Source: Brevundimonas viscosa (GTDB taxonomy: Bacteria > Pseudomonadota > Alphaproteobacteria > Caulobacterales > Caulobacteraceae). From it: 64,000 bases of DNA. The notes under the pieces are model-generated. The model saw only the letters and a list, made by a program, of their open reading frames with translations. It made no database searches and had not been told where the DNA came from. Where the stretch lies: positions 558,001-622,000 of the forward strand of contig NZ_FOZV01000001.1 of the NCBI RefSeq assembly GCF_900116065.1. The letters are read 5' to 3'. Made by a program: the position numbers and the translations under genes. Position 1 is the stretch's first letter; each line of letters starts with the position of its first letter. This document shows, in pieces, positions 18,929 to 31,283 of this stretch.

Positions 18929-20560
18929 ATGCGCCCGTTCCGCCTCGCCCTCCTCGCCTCCGCCGCCCTGCTGGCCGCCGGCCCCGCCCTCGCCCAGAAC
19001 GCCGATCCGGCCCGTCTGAACGAGCACACCCGGGTGCTGGCCTCTGACGAATTCGAGGGTCGCGGCGTGGCCACGCCGGGCGAGGAAAAGACGATCGAAT
19101 ACCTCGTCGAGCAGTTCCGCGCGCTGGGGCTGGAGCCCGGCGGACCCGACGGCTCGTGGACCCAGACGGCGCAGCTGAGCCGGACGCAGCAGTCCGGCCC
19201 GGCGACCATCGTGGCGAAGACGCCGCAGGGCGAGATGCGGCTGGAGCGCGGGCCCGAGGTGCTGGTCGCCAGCGACCGGCCGGTGGAGCGGATCACCGTG
19301 ACCGACGCCCCGGTGGTCTTCGCCGGCTACGGCGTCGACGCGCCGGAGCGGGACTGGGACGACTTCAAGGGCATGGACCTGAAGGACAAGGTTCTGCTGG
19401 TCATCGTCAACGATCCCGACTTCAACGCGCCGGAGGGGCATCCTGTGGCGGACCGTTTCGACGGCCGGGCGATGACCTTCTACGGCCGCTGGACCTACAA
19501 GTTCGAGGAGGCGGCGCGGCAGGGCGCGGCGGGGGTGCTGGTCATCCACGACGACGAGGGCGCCGGCTACGGCTGGTCGGTGCTGGAGGGCTCGTCGACG
19601 GCGCCCGACTTCGACATCGTGCGGGAGAACTGGGCGGCCGAGCGGGTCCCGGCGCAGGGGTGGATCCAGTCGCCCGTCGCGGAACGGCTGCTGGCGGCGG
19701 CGGGGCTGGACCTCGGCGAACTGCGCCAGCAGGCGCGGTCAGCGGACTTCCGGCCGGTCGAGCTGCCGGGGACGACGATGTCGATCGATTTCGGCCAGAC
19801 CCACGCCAACATCGAGAGCCGCAACGTGCTGGCGCGCGTGCCCGGCGCCGAGCGGCCGGACGAGACGGTGATGTACGGCGCGCACTGGGACGCCTACGGC
19901 CGGGCCACGCCGGTGGACGGCGACGACATCTACAACGGAGCCGTGGACAACGCGACGGGCGTGGCCGCCCTGCTGGAGCTGGCGCGGCTGTTCAAGGAAG
20001 GCGCGCCGCCGGAGCGCTCGGTGGTGTTCGTCGCCTGGACCGCCGAGGAGGCGGGGCTGCTGGGGGCGGAGTTCTACGCCGCCAACCCGGTGTGGCCGCT
20101 GGAGACGACGGTGACCAACATCAACATCGACAGCCTTCTTCCGGGTACGGAGGTTTCGCCCGAGATCGTCGTCATCGGTCCCGGCAAGAGCGAGACGGAG
20201 CAGTGGCTGCAGCGCCGCGCCGAGGCGGCCGGGCGGCGGCTGATCCCCGATCCGGCCCCGCACGCCGGCGGCTTCTATCGGTCGGACCACTTCCCGCTGG
20301 CCAAGAAGGGCGTGCCGGCCCTGTTCGGCGTCGCCGGCTTCACCGGCCACAACGCCGCCAGCGCCGACTATGTGGCGAACCGCTACCACAAGCCCTCGGA
20401 CGAATGGACGTCGGACTGGACCATGGACGCCGCGGCGGTGGACGTGGACCTGCTCTACGCCGTCGGCCGCGACATGGCCGACAGCGAGGAATGGCCGGCG
20501 TGGAACGAGGGAGCGGAGTTCGAGGCGGCGCGCCAGGCCTCGGCGGCGGCCCGGGAGTAG
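18929..20560 (+). CDS. Exported M28-family zinc peptidase
   Basis: A periplasmic or secreted aminopeptidase-type enzyme of 543 aa. A signal peptide ends at about 22 (ALAQN). A PA-like insert spans about 120-260 (VVFAGYGVDAPE). The M28 catalytic domain has the zinc ligands of AHWDAYG (about 318-320), DNATGVAALLE (about 339) and the Glu pair of WTAEEAGLLG (about 371), plus a late YHKPSDEW with His. Start ATG 18929 follows GAGAGA. No operon partner is clear. Confidence 0.9.
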   Translation: MRPFRLALLASAALLAAGPALAQNADPARLNEHTRVLASDEFEGRGVATPGEEKTIEYLVEQFRALGLEPGGPDGSWTQTAQLSRTQQSGPATIVAKTPQGEMRLERGPEVLVASDRPVERITVTDAPVVFAGYGVDAPERDWDDFKGMDLKDKVLLVIVNDPDFNAPEGHPVADRFDGRAMTFYGRWTYKFEEAARQGAAGVLVIHDDEGAGYGWSVLEGSSTAPDFDIVRENWAAERVPAQGWIQSPVAERLLAAAGLDLGELRQQARSADFRPVELPGTTMSIDFGQTHANIESRNVLARVPGAERPDETVMYGAHWDAYGRATPVDGDDIYNGAVDNATGVAALLELARLFKEGAPPERSVVFVAWTAEEAGLLGAEFYAANPVWPLETTVTNINIDSLLPGTEVSPEIVVIGPGKSETEQWLQRRAEAAGRRLIPDPAPHAGGFYRSDHFPLAKKGVPALFGVAGFTGHNAASADYVANRYHKPSDEWTSDWTMDAAAVDVDLLYAVGRDMADSEEWPAWNEGAEFEAARQASAAARE

Positions 20561-20562
20561 GG

Positions 20563-20733
20563 TCAGCCGATCCAGGGCGTCACGGCGAGCCAGCCGATGC
20601 AGGCGGCGATGAAGACGAGTTCCGCCACGATCAGCAGGAACAGCCAGTGAAGCCTGAGGAAGCGGAGCAACTGGGGAATCCGGGGCGGGCGTAACGGTAC
20701 AGGCGGCCGGTCGATCCGGCCGTCGCCGCTCAA
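20563..20733 (-). CDS. Possible small membrane protein (56 aa, TTG start)
   Basis: The minus strand has an open frame from TTG 20733 to TGA 20563. It encodes a Pro/Arg-rich N-terminus followed by a very hydrophobic helix (LHWLFLLIVAELVFIAAC) and ends TPWIG. The composition is that of a single-pass inner-membrane peptide, unusual for an antisense or random frame. The initiation site is weak (GGGGG immediately upstream). It fills the otherwise empty gap between the M28 and hydrolase genes. Confidence 0.4.
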   Translation of the reverse strand: MSGDGRIDRPPVPLRPPRIPQLLRFLRLHWLFLLIVAELVFIAACIGWLAVTPWIG

Positions 20734-20811
20734 CCCCCGGCCGGGTCATGGGTTCCGCTTCGCCGGCCGCCGGCGGTCGACGGGTCGCGGCGAGGCGGAT
20801 ATCAGGACGCC

Positions 20812-21945
20812 ATGACCGAGCTTCCCGACATCCGCGGCGTCTGTCCGCCCGAGTTCGCCGCGGTGAAGGACGCCTTCGCCGCCAACTTCGTCGACGCGCC
20901 CGAAGGACTGGACGAGCAGGGCGCGAGCTTCAGCCTGTGCGTCGACGGCGAGACGGTCGTCGACCTGATCGGCGGCTGGGCCGACGCGGCGCGGACCGTT
21001 CCGTATGCGGAGGAGACGCTGACGCCGGTGTTCTCGACCGGCAAGGCGGTGATGGCCCTGCTGATCGCGACCTGCGTGGAACGGGGGCTGCTGGACTACG
21101 AGGCGCCGGTGGCGCGCTACTGGCCGGCCTTCGGGCAGGCCGGCAAGGACGGGATCACTGTCGGCCAGCTGATGAGCCATCAGGCGGGGCTGCCGGGGTT
21201 CGGCGAGACGGTCGAACCGGCCATCTGGTTCGACCGCGAGGCCGTGCTGGACCGGCTGTGCGCCCAGGCCCCGATGTGGGCCCCGGGCACGGCCAGCGGC
21301 TACCATCCGATCACCATCGGCTATCTGGCCGGGGAGCTGTTCCGCCTCGTCGACGGGCGGACCATGGGGACGGCGCTGCGCGAGGACTTCCCGGGTCTGG
21401 ACCTGTGGATCGGCCTGCCCGAGTCCGAACACGGACGGGTGGCGCAGATGAAGAAGCCGACCGCCGCGCCGGACCTCGGCGAGATCGACGCGGTCAAGCG
21501 CTCGGCCTTCCTCGACAAGGGTTCGGCCCCGGGCGGGCGCGGCTCGACCGAGTGGCGGATGGCGGAGATCCCCTCGGCCAACCTGCACGGCACGGCGAAG
21601 GACCTAGCGCGGATCATGGCCGTGGTCGCCACCGGCCGGTTCGAGGGCCGCGAGGTGCTGTCGGAGGCGACGCGGGCCGCGGCGCTGAAGGAGCGCATTC
21701 GCGGCCAGGACCGGGTGCTGCCCTTCGACATGGGCTGGGCCGCGGGGTGGACGCGCAACGCGGGCCTGGACGTGTTCGGCCCAGGCGAGCAGACCGTCGG
21801 CCACTACGGGTGGGGCGGCAGTTGCGCCTTCGCCGATCCCGAGCGGCGGCTGTCGGGCAGCTATGTGATGACGCGCCAGTCGCGGCACCTGATCGGCGAC
21901 CCGCGGGCGGTGCGACTGATCGAGGCGGCTTACAGGAGGTTCTAG
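20812..21945 (+). CDS. Serine hydrolase, beta-lactamase fold (family VIII esterase-like)
   Basis: 377 aa with the class C beta-lactamase/esterase layout. The catalytic S-x-x-K is FSTGKAV, Ser 74 and Lys 77; the Tyr motif is SGYHPITIGYLAG (Tyr near 164). There is no signal peptide, so it is probably a cytoplasmic carboxylesterase rather than a drug-resistance beta-lactamase. The stop codon TAG lies inside the first 7-bp unit of the repeat element that follows. Confidence 0.88.
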   Translation: MTELPDIRGVCPPEFAAVKDAFAANFVDAPEGLDEQGASFSLCVDGETVVDLIGGWADAARTVPYAEETLTPVFSTGKAVMALLIATCVERGLLDYEAPVARYWPAFGQAGKDGITVGQLMSHQAGLPGFGETVEPAIWFDREAVLDRLCAQAPMWAPGTASGYHPITIGYLAGELFRLVDGRTMGTALREDFPGLDLWIGLPESEHGRVAQMKKPTAAPDLGEIDAVKRSAFLDKGSAPGGRGSTEWRMAEIPSANLHGTAKDLARIMAVVATGRFEGREVLSEATRAAALKERIRGQDRVLPFDMGWAAGWTRNAGLDVFGPGEQTVGHYGWGGSCAFADPERRLSGSYVMTRQSRHLIGDPRAVRLIEAAYRRF

Positions 21946-22064
21946 GGGGCTAGGTTCTAGGGACTAAGACTAGGGACTGGGGACCAAGGGCAAGGTCTTG
22001 GAGGGGCCAAGGCGGATTGCCATTTCGTAGAACCTAGAACCTAGCACCTAGAACCTGGCACCTA
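21938..22064. repeat. Heptad-arm element A (arms only)
   Basis: The left arm (about 21938-21995) is a degenerate run of 7-bp units such as GGTTCTA, GGGACTA and GGGACTG. The right arm (about 22027-22064) carries the same kind of unit on the minus strand (GGTTCTA, GGTGCTA, GGTGCCA). The two arms face each other across about 30 bp. The TAG stops of both convergent genes fall inside the arms. The arms can pair as an imperfect hairpin and may act as a bidirectional terminator. Compare elements B (34974) and C (37704). Confidence 0.8.
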
Positions 22065-22991
22065 CACCGGCTCCGCCGCGGCCTTCAGCGCCCGCCGCGC
22101 CGCGCGGCGGCGGTGGAGGGCTGCGGCGGCGAAGACGCCCGCGCCGCCCCAGATGAAGCCGAACGAGGCGATGCGCAGGGCGGTGAGGGGCTCGCCGGCG
22201 GCGACGCCGACCGCGAACTGCAGGGTCGGGGCGAGGAACTGGATGAAGCCGATGGTCGACAGCGGCAGGCGCCGGGCCGACCAGGCGAAAAGCGCCAGCG
22301 GCAGGACGGTGGCGGGGCCGTTGGCCAGCGCCCAGAGGGTGTTGCCCGGGCTGTCGAAGGCGGCGCCGGCGCCGGTCGACTGCAGCCAGAACACCCAGGC
22401 GAGGCCGAGCGGCGCCAGCAGCAGGCACTCGACGAACAGGCCGGCCTGGGCGTCGACCGGGACGCGCTTGCGGATCACGCCGTAGGTGGCGAACGACAGA
22501 GCCAGCACGATGGAGATCCACGGCGGTCGGCCGAGGGCGGCGGTCTGGAAGGCGACGCCGACGGCGGCCAGACCGATCGCGACCCAGCCCCAGTGGTCGA
22601 TCCGCTCGCGGAACAGCCACAGGCCGACGACCATGTTGAGCAGCGGGTTGATGTAGTAGCCGAGGCTGGCCTCGAGCGTGGCGCCGTGGGTGGTGGCCCA
22701 GACGTAGATGCCCCAGTTAAGCCCGATCAGGACCGTGGAGAAGGCCAGCCAGGCGAGGGTGCGGGGGTTGCGGAACACGGCCGCGACCTGGCCGCCCTGC
22801 TTCGCCAGCCAGACCAGCAGGGCCGCGACGGCCACGGCCCAGACGCAGCGGTGGGCGAGGATCTCGAGCGAGTCGAAGCCGACCTGCGCCTGGCCCATGA
22901 ACAGCAGGGGCATCAGCCCCCACAGCGCGTAGCAGGCGAAGGCGGAGAGGAGGGCGGCGCGGCTCGCATCCGAGCCCGAGGGGGTGGCCAT
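22062..22991 (-). CDS. rarD: EamA-family transporter RarD
   Basis: An inner-membrane drug/metabolite-superfamily permease of 309 aa with about ten hydrophobic segments arranged as two EamA repeats. It begins with the typical RarD block ACYALWGLMPLLF and has LNWGIYVWATTHGATLEASLGYYINPL near the middle. ATG 22991 was chosen because upstream in-frame sequence belongs to asd. RarD is named for chloramphenicol sensitivity; its transport substrate is unknown. The stop codon lies in repeat element A. It sits 41 bp downstream of asd and is likely cotranscribed. Confidence 0.9.
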   Translation of the reverse strand: MATPSGSDASRAALLSAFACYALWGLMPLLFMGQAQVGFDSLEILAHRCVWAVAVAALLVWLAKQGGQVAAVFRNPRTLAWLAFSTVLIGLNWGIYVWATTHGATLEASLGYYINPLLNMVVGLWLFRERIDHWGWVAIGLAAVGVAFQTAALGRPPWISIVLALSFATYGVIRKRVPVDAQAGLFVECLLLAPLGLAWVFWLQSTGAGAAFDSPGNTLWALANGPATVLPLALFAWSARRLPLSTIGFIQFLAPTLQFAVGVAAGEPLTALRIASFGFIWGGAGVFAAAALHRRRAARRALKAAAEPV

Positions 22992-23032
22992 GAGGGACTC
23001 CGGCCGGGGGGAGCCGGCGGGATGGAGGAAGA

Positions 23033-24079
23033 TCAGACGGTGATGGAGCGGTAGCCGCTCTTCGGCTGGATGGTCCCGGACTCGTCGAGCAGCTGGGCGA
23101 TCTGGACGGCGTTGAGGGCGGCGCCCTTGCGCAGGTTGTCGGAGACGACCCAGAAGCTCAGGCCGTTCGGAACCGTCGGGTCCTGGCGGATGCGCGAGAC
23201 GTAGACGGCGAACTCGCCGGCGGCGTCGACCGGGGTGACGTAGCCGTCGGCCTCCTGCTTGTCGACGACCATGACCCCGGGGGCGTCGCGCAGGATGGCG
23301 CGGGCCTCGTCTGGGGTGATCGGGCGGTCGAACTCGACGGTGACCGCTTCCGAATGGCCGACGAAGACCGGCACGCGCACGCAGGTGACGGTCAGGCGGA
23401 TGTCGGGGTCGAGCATCTTTTGGGTCTCGTCCCACATCTTGGCCTCTTCATCGGTATAGCCGTCGTCGCGGAACGAGCCGATGAAGGGCAGGACGTTGAA
23501 CGCGATCTGCTTGGGGAAGAATTTCGGCGTCGCGTCCCCGAGGCCGTAGATGGCCTTGGTCTGGTTCCACAGCTCGTCCATGCCCTCCTTCCCGGCGCCG
23601 GAGACCGACTGGTAGGTCGAGACCACCGCGCGGGTGATCTTCGCGGCGTCGTGGAGCGGCTTCAGCGCCACCACCAGCTGGGCGGTCGAGCAGTTGGGGT
23701 TGGCGACGATGTTCTTCTTCTTCGCGAGCCGGATGTCGTCGGGGTTCACCTCGGGGACGATCAGCGGCACGTCCGGGTCCATGCGGAAGGCCGAGGAGTT
23801 GTCGATGACCATGGCCCCGGCCTTGCCGATCTTCTCGGACCACTCCTTCGACACGGCGCCGCCGGCCGACATCAGCACGATGTCGACGGTCGAGAACTCG
23901 AAGGTCTCGAGATCCTCGCACTTCACGGTGCGATCGCCGAAGGCCACCTCGACGCCCTTGGACTTGCGCGAGGCGAGGGCGTGCAGCTTGGAGACCGGGA
24001 AGTCCAGTTCGTCCAGGATGTTGAGCATCTCCTGACCGACATTGCCGGTGGCGCCCACGACGGCGACGACATAGCTCAT
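23033..24079 (-). CDS. asd: Aspartate-semialdehyde dehydrogenase
   Basis: Reduces aspartyl phosphate to the semialdehyde on the way to lysine, threonine, methionine and diaminopimelate. 348 aa. NADP site GATGNVGQEM at 9-18, catalytic Cys 130 in NPNCSTAQ, then QSVSGAGKEGMDEL and a conserved VRVPVFVGHSE His. Length and motifs are normal for the proteobacterial enzyme. Start ATG 24079. rarD follows on the same strand. Confidence 0.97.
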   Translation of the reverse strand: MSYVVAVVGATGNVGQEMLNILDELDFPVSKLHALASRKSKGVEVAFGDRTVKCEDLETFEFSTVDIVLMSAGGAVSKEWSEKIGKAGAMVIDNSSAFRMDPDVPLIVPEVNPDDIRLAKKKNIVANPNCSTAQLVVALKPLHDAAKITRAVVSTYQSVSGAGKEGMDELWNQTKAIYGLGDATPKFFPKQIAFNVLPFIGSFRDDGYTDEEAKMWDETQKMLDPDIRLTVTCVRVPVFVGHSEAVTVEFDRPITPDEARAILRDAPGVMVVDKQEADGYVTPVDAAGEFAVYVSRIRQDPTVPNGLSFWVVSDNLRKGAALNAVQIAQLLDESGTIQPKSGYRSITV

Positions 24080-24230
24080 GCTTGGTTGTCCTTCGGACGC
24101 CCTAACGCTCGCCGCGCGGCGGCTCGCTGCTTGAGGGCAGGTGTCTGGGGTGTGAGGCGTGCATGTAGGCCTTCGCGGGCGCGAAGCAATCGCTTTTCAG
24201 GGCGGGCAGGGGCGGCTAAGCCCGAGAACG

Positions 24231-25322
24231 ATGCCCTCCCGCATACGCACCGCTTATGAAGAGCGGCTGGCCGACGGCCGGCTGACGCCCGATCCGTCGC
24301 AGCGGCCGGTGGTCGACGCCCTGGCGCGGGTCGAGCGCGACCTCGGCAGACGCGGGCTGTTCGGACGCGTCCCCGAGGTGCGCGGCCTCTACCTGTGGGG
24401 GCCGCCGGGGCGGGGCAAGTCGCTGCTGATGGATCTGTTCTGCGCCTGCGCGCCGGAGCCGCGGAAGACGCGGGCCCATTTCCACGTGTTCATGGCCCGG
24501 GTGCACGGGCTGATCCGCCAGTGGCGCGAGGGCGATGCGGCGGAGCGGAAGCGCGTCTTCGGCCAGGCGAAGGGCGACGACCCGATCCGGCCGACGGCGG
24601 AGCTGATCGCCTCCGAGGCGCGGCTGCTGTGCTTCGACGAACTGCAGGTCACCGACATCGGCGACGCGATGATCCTCGGGCGCCTGTTCGAGGCCCTGTT
24701 CGACAACAAGGTCGTGCTGGTGGTGACCTCCAACCGGGCGCCGGACCAGCTGTACCTGAACGGCATCAACCGCCAGCTCTTCCTGCCCTTCATCGACATG
24801 ATCCGCGAGCGCTGCGAGGTGGTCGAGGTGGGCGGGGCGCGCGACTGGCGGCTGGACCGGATCATGGGCGGGCGTGTCTGGCACGGACCGGACGAGCAGG
24901 CGGCGTTCGACCTGCTGTGGACGGCGCTGAAGGGCGAGCAGGACGAGGCGCCGACGACCCTGCACGTGCAGGGTCGCGAGGTGACGCTGGAGCGGACCGA
25001 CGGCGGCCTGGCGCGGGCCACCTTCGCCGAGCTGTGCGCCCGGCCGCTGGGGGCGCAGGACTACCTGGCCATCGCCGAACGGTTCCACACCCTGTTCCTC
25101 GAGGACGTGCCGGTGCTGGGCCCCCACAATCACCACGAGGCGCGGCGCTTCGTGACCCTGGTGGACGCCCTCTACGAGGCCGGCACCCGGCTGGTGGCGC
25201 TGGCCGCCGCGCGGCCGGAGGCGCTGTACCGCGAGGGCGTCGGGGCGTTCGAGTTCGAGCGCACCGTGTCGCGGCTGCACGAGATGGCCGGAGCCGACTG
25301 GCTGGCGCGCGAGCGGGCCTGA
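24231..25322 (+). CDS. zapE: Cell division protein ZapE (AFG1-like ATPase)
   Basis: A 363-aa P-loop ATPase associated with the division ring and, in other systems, with membrane-protein turnover. Walker A GPPGRGKS is at 57-64, Walker B LLCFDEL near 133-139, then the sensor VVTSNRAPDQLY. The C-terminal HNHHEARRFVTLVDALYE block is diagnostic of ZapE. ATG 24231 is preferred because homology starts there. It is divergent from asd; a possible partner is the YbjN-like gene 55 bp downstream. Confidence 0.92.
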   Translation: MPSRIRTAYEERLADGRLTPDPSQRPVVDALARVERDLGRRGLFGRVPEVRGLYLWGPPGRGKSLLMDLFCACAPEPRKTRAHFHVFMARVHGLIRQWREGDAAERKRVFGQAKGDDPIRPTAELIASEARLLCFDELQVTDIGDAMILGRLFEALFDNKVVLVVTSNRAPDQLYLNGINRQLFLPFIDMIRERCEVVEVGGARDWRLDRIMGGRVWHGPDEQAAFDLLWTALKGEQDEAPTTLHVQGREVTLERTDGGLARATFAELCARPLGAQDYLAIAERFHTLFLEDVPVLGPHNHHEARRFVTLVDALYEAGTRLVALAAARPEALYREGVGAFEFERTVSRLHEMAGADWLARERA

Positions 25323-25376
25323 CGCCTTGCTTTCGCCGCGGCGGCGGGCTTGGCTGGGAGCCTCAGGGAGACCCGC

Positions 25377-25871
25377 ATGATCCGCAGCCCCGCCGCCTTC
25401 GCCGCCGCCGTGACTCTCGCCGCCCCTGCCGCGGCCCAGACCGCGCCCGAGCCGGGGCTGGCCATCGCCGACGTCGGGGCGTGGATCGCCTCCAAGGGCG
25501 GGGCGGTGGAGCCGGTGCAGCGCCAGGGCGACGAGGTCTGGCTGACCGTCCGCGACGGCGACCTGACCTGGCTGGTGTTCTTCTACGGCTGCCGGGACGA
25601 CGTCTGCGCCGACCTGCAGTACTCGGCCAGCTTCAGCAACGAGGCGATCACGCCCGCAATGGTCAACGACTGGAACCGCGACCGGCGCTTCCTCAAGGCC
25701 TTCCATTCGCCGGGCTCGGCGGGCGAGGCCGCGACCGCGGTGGTGCAGTACGACCTGCTGCTGCAGCCGGGCGGCGTCGACCAGCTCACCGACCCGAGCG
25801 CCGTCTGGGTCACCATGCTGCCGGAGTTCGCCCGGCACGTCGGCTACCTGTCGGCGGCTCCCGCGCAATAG
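25377..25871 (+). CDS. Exported YbjN-domain protein
   Basis: 164 aa with a signal peptide (about 1-21, AAPAAAQ) and a YbjN-type domain. Its core has VWLTVRDGDLTWLVFFYGC and the helix NDWNRDRRFLKAF, both characteristic of the chaperone-like YbjN fold. ATG 25377 follows AGGGAGA; the upstream in-frame ATG would spoil the signal peptide. YbjN proteins are linked to stress and motility phenotypes, but no activity is known. A perfect terminator follows. Confidence 0.78.
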   Translation: MIRSPAAFAAAVTLAAPAAAQTAPEPGLAIADVGAWIASKGGAVEPVQRQGDEVWLTVRDGDLTWLVFFYGCRDDVCADLQYSASFSNEAITPAMVNDWNRDRRFLKAFHSPGSAGEAATAVVQYDLLLQPGGVDQLTDPSAVWVTMLPEFARHVGYLSAAPAQ

Positions 25872-25874
25872 AAT

Positions 25875-25904
25875 GGGGCCGCGGATCGCTCCGCGGCCCC
25901 TTTT
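25875..25904 (+). terminator. Intrinsic terminator
   Basis: A perfect 11-bp stem (GGGGCCGCGGA with its complement) closes a TCGC loop and ends in TTTTC. It lies 3 bp after the YbjN-like stop and 58 bp before the convergent mdh end. Confidence 0.92.
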
Positions 25905-25962
25905 CTTTCGCCCGCGGTCGTCGGCCCCGCAGAACCTCCCGATCCGACGCGGCTGGCGCGAC

Positions 25963-27000
<1,038 letters not shown>

Positions 27001-27052
27001 CTAGACCCGGCGGCGCGGCCCTGCAACCGTGACGCCGCGTCACGGAGAGAGC

Positions 27053-27853
27053 ATGGCCCGACCGCCCGAGAGTCCCCGCGAGACCCTGCCCGAGATGGTG
27101 GCGCCGGAAGACGTGCCCGAGGGCCTGCTGACGGTCGCCGACGAGGGCGCGATTCACGCCGAACTGGAGGCGTGGCGCGCGAAGGTGCTGAAGCGTCCGG
27201 GCCTGTGGGACAGGGCCTCGCGGGCGACGCAGGCGCGGATCAACCGGGCCATTCCCGAGCGCATCCACGCCATCGTCACCTCCGGCGTCGAGGCGATGAC
27301 GAAGGGCATCCTGACCGGATCGGAGGTGTTGAACGTCCGACCGCCGGCGGGCGGTTCGCTGGCGGCGCGCGAGGCGAAGGTGCGGGCCCTGATCCGGACC
27401 TATCGCAACACGGCCGGCGTCGAGGGCGGCGTGGCGGGGGCGGGCGGCTTCGTGCTGGCGGCGGCGGACTTTCCGGCCCTGATGGCGATCAAGGTGCGGA
27501 TGCTGGCCGACATCGTCTCGGTCTACGGCTGGGGCGGCGGGGCCCCGCGCGAGCGGCTGTTCCTGCTGCACGTCTTCCACCTGGCCTTCGCCAGCGCCGA
27601 ACGCCGGCCGGAAGCGCTTGCGGCGTTGGAGGACTGGATCGCGGGGGCGGGAGCCGCACAGGTCGCCGACTATGACTGGCGGCGCTTCCAGCAGGAGTAC
27701 CGGGACTACATCGACCTCGCCAAGATGGCCCAGCTGATCCCGGTGGTCGGCGCGCCGATCGGGGCCGTGGTCAACTGGCGGCTGGTCGACCGGCTGGGCG
27801 AGACGGCGATGATGGCGTGCCGGATGCGGTGGTTCGCGGAAACCGCCTCATAA
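27053..27853 (+). CDS. EcsC-family protein
   Basis: 266 aa. The central AREAKVRALIRTYRNTAGVEGG block, the Gly-rich turn GAGGFVLAAADFPALMAIKVRM and the late PVVGAPIGAVVNWRLVDRLGETAM follow the EcsC pattern. The Bacillus EcsC is linked to an ABC transporter and secretion, but no transporter is nearby. ATG 27053 has GGAGAG just upstream. No classical signal peptide; the middle hydrophobic segments suggest a peripheral membrane association. Confidence 0.82.
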   Translation: MARPPESPRETLPEMVAPEDVPEGLLTVADEGAIHAELEAWRAKVLKRPGLWDRASRATQARINRAIPERIHAIVTSGVEAMTKGILTGSEVLNVRPPAGGSLAAREAKVRALIRTYRNTAGVEGGVAGAGGFVLAAADFPALMAIKVRMLADIVSVYGWGGGAPRERLFLLHVFHLAFASAERRPEALAALEDWIAGAGAAQVADYDWRRFQQEYRDYIDLAKMAQLIPVVGAPIGAVVNWRLVDRLGETAMMACRMRWFAETAS

Positions 27854-30181
<2,328 letters not shown>

Positions 30182-30284
30182 TCCGCTCCCTCCCCGGGAC
30201 CGGCCGCGGGCGCTTCGGCGCCGGCGGCCGGTCGAGGGCGCGGCGAGCGGAGGATAAAAGGGCTCAATCGGCCTTTGCTGTCGG

Positions 30285-30301
30285 CATAGGAAAGTCCTAT
30301 G
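30285..30301 (+). promoter_or_regulatory. OxyR-type operator before oxyR
   Basis: CATAGGA-AAG-TCCTATG is a perfect 7-bp inverted repeat. It contains ATAG-N7-CTAT, exactly half of the OxyR consensus. It ends 9 bp before the oxyR ATG, a position suited to autorepression. Confidence 0.7.
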
Positions 30302-30309
30302 TCGGCCGC

Positions 30310-31197
30310 ATGCTTCCGACCCTGCGCCAGCTTCACTACCTCAAGCTTCTCGCCGAGCACGCCTCGTTCAGTCGTGCGGCCGAGGCGGCGCACGTCAGCC
30401 AGCCCGCCCTCTCGGCCGGGGTGCAGGAGCTGGAGAAGATCCTCGGCGCGCCGGTGGTCGAGCGCACCCGCGGCAATGTGCAGCTGACGGCGGTCGGCGC
30501 CGAGGCGGTGAAGAGGGCCGAGGACGTGCTGGCCCGCACCGAGGATCTGGTCGAGGCGGCGCGCAACGCCGGCAAGCCCCTGTCCGGCCGCTTCCGCCTG
30601 GGGGTGATCCCGACGGTGGCGCCCTTCCTGCTGCCGGCCCGGCTGCCGGCCCTGCGCGAGGCCTATCCGAAGCTGCGCCTGTTCATCCGCGAGGATCTGA
30701 CGCCGCGGCTGGTGGCGGCGCTGAAGGCCGGCCATCTGGACGCAGCGGTCATCGCCCTGCCCTACACGGCCCCGGGGGTGGACCACGCGCGCATCGGCGA
30801 CGACGAGATCCTCGCCGCCGCCCCGGCCGGCCACGCGCTGGCGGGCGAAGGGCCGATCGCGCCGGGATCGCTGAAGGCTGACGACCTGATTCTGCTGGAG
30901 GACGGCCACTGCCTGCGCGACCAGGCGCTGGCCGCCTGCAACATCGAGGCGCCCAAGGGCGACGACGTCTTCGCCGCCACCAGCCTGCACACCCTGGTGC
31001 AGATGGTGTCCTCGGGGCTGGGGGTCAGCTTCCTTCCCGAGATGGCGGTGCGGGCCGGACTGGCGGACACGCCGGGCGTGGTTGTGCGGCCGATCTCGGC
31101 CAAGGCGCCGCGGCGCGAGATCGTCGTCGCCTGGCGCACCGGCTCCAGCCGCGCCGCCGAGGCGAAACTGCTGGCCGAGGCGCTGAAGCTGGACTGA
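30310..31197 (+). CDS. oxyR: LysR-type peroxide sensor OxyR
   Basis: Activates peroxide defence when its two cysteines form a disulfide. 295 aa. An N-terminal winged helix (about 3-62, with FSRAAEAAHVSQPALSAGVQELE) is followed by a LysR effector domain. The redox pair is Cys 201 in EDGHCLRDQ and Cys 210 in AACNIEAP, matching E. coli Cys 199 and 208. ATG 30310 was chosen over much earlier in-frame codons that overlap katG. It follows katG and has an OxyR box at its start. Confidence 0.95.
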   Translation: MLPTLRQLHYLKLLAEHASFSRAAEAAHVSQPALSAGVQELEKILGAPVVERTRGNVQLTAVGAEAVKRAEDVLARTEDLVEAARNAGKPLSGRFRLGVIPTVAPFLLPARLPALREAYPKLRLFIREDLTPRLVAALKAGHLDAAVIALPYTAPGVDHARIGDDEILAAAPAGHALAGEGPIAPGSLKADDLILLEDGHCLRDQALAACNIEAPKGDDVFAATSLHTLVQMVSSGLGVSFLPEMAVRAGLADTPGVVVRPISAKAPRREIVVAWRTGSSRAAEAKLLAEALKLD

Positions 31198-31283
31198 GCG
31201 CGACATTACGAGTCCGTAAGGTGCGGCGCGGGATTCCGGCCTGATAGGGTCCGGCGCCGCTGTCCCGCGCCCGGAGTCTGTCC

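Noticed and set aside
20812..21945. An antibiotic-resistance beta-lactamase
   Set aside because: The fold and SxxK are there, but there is no signal peptide and the layout fits family VIII esterases.
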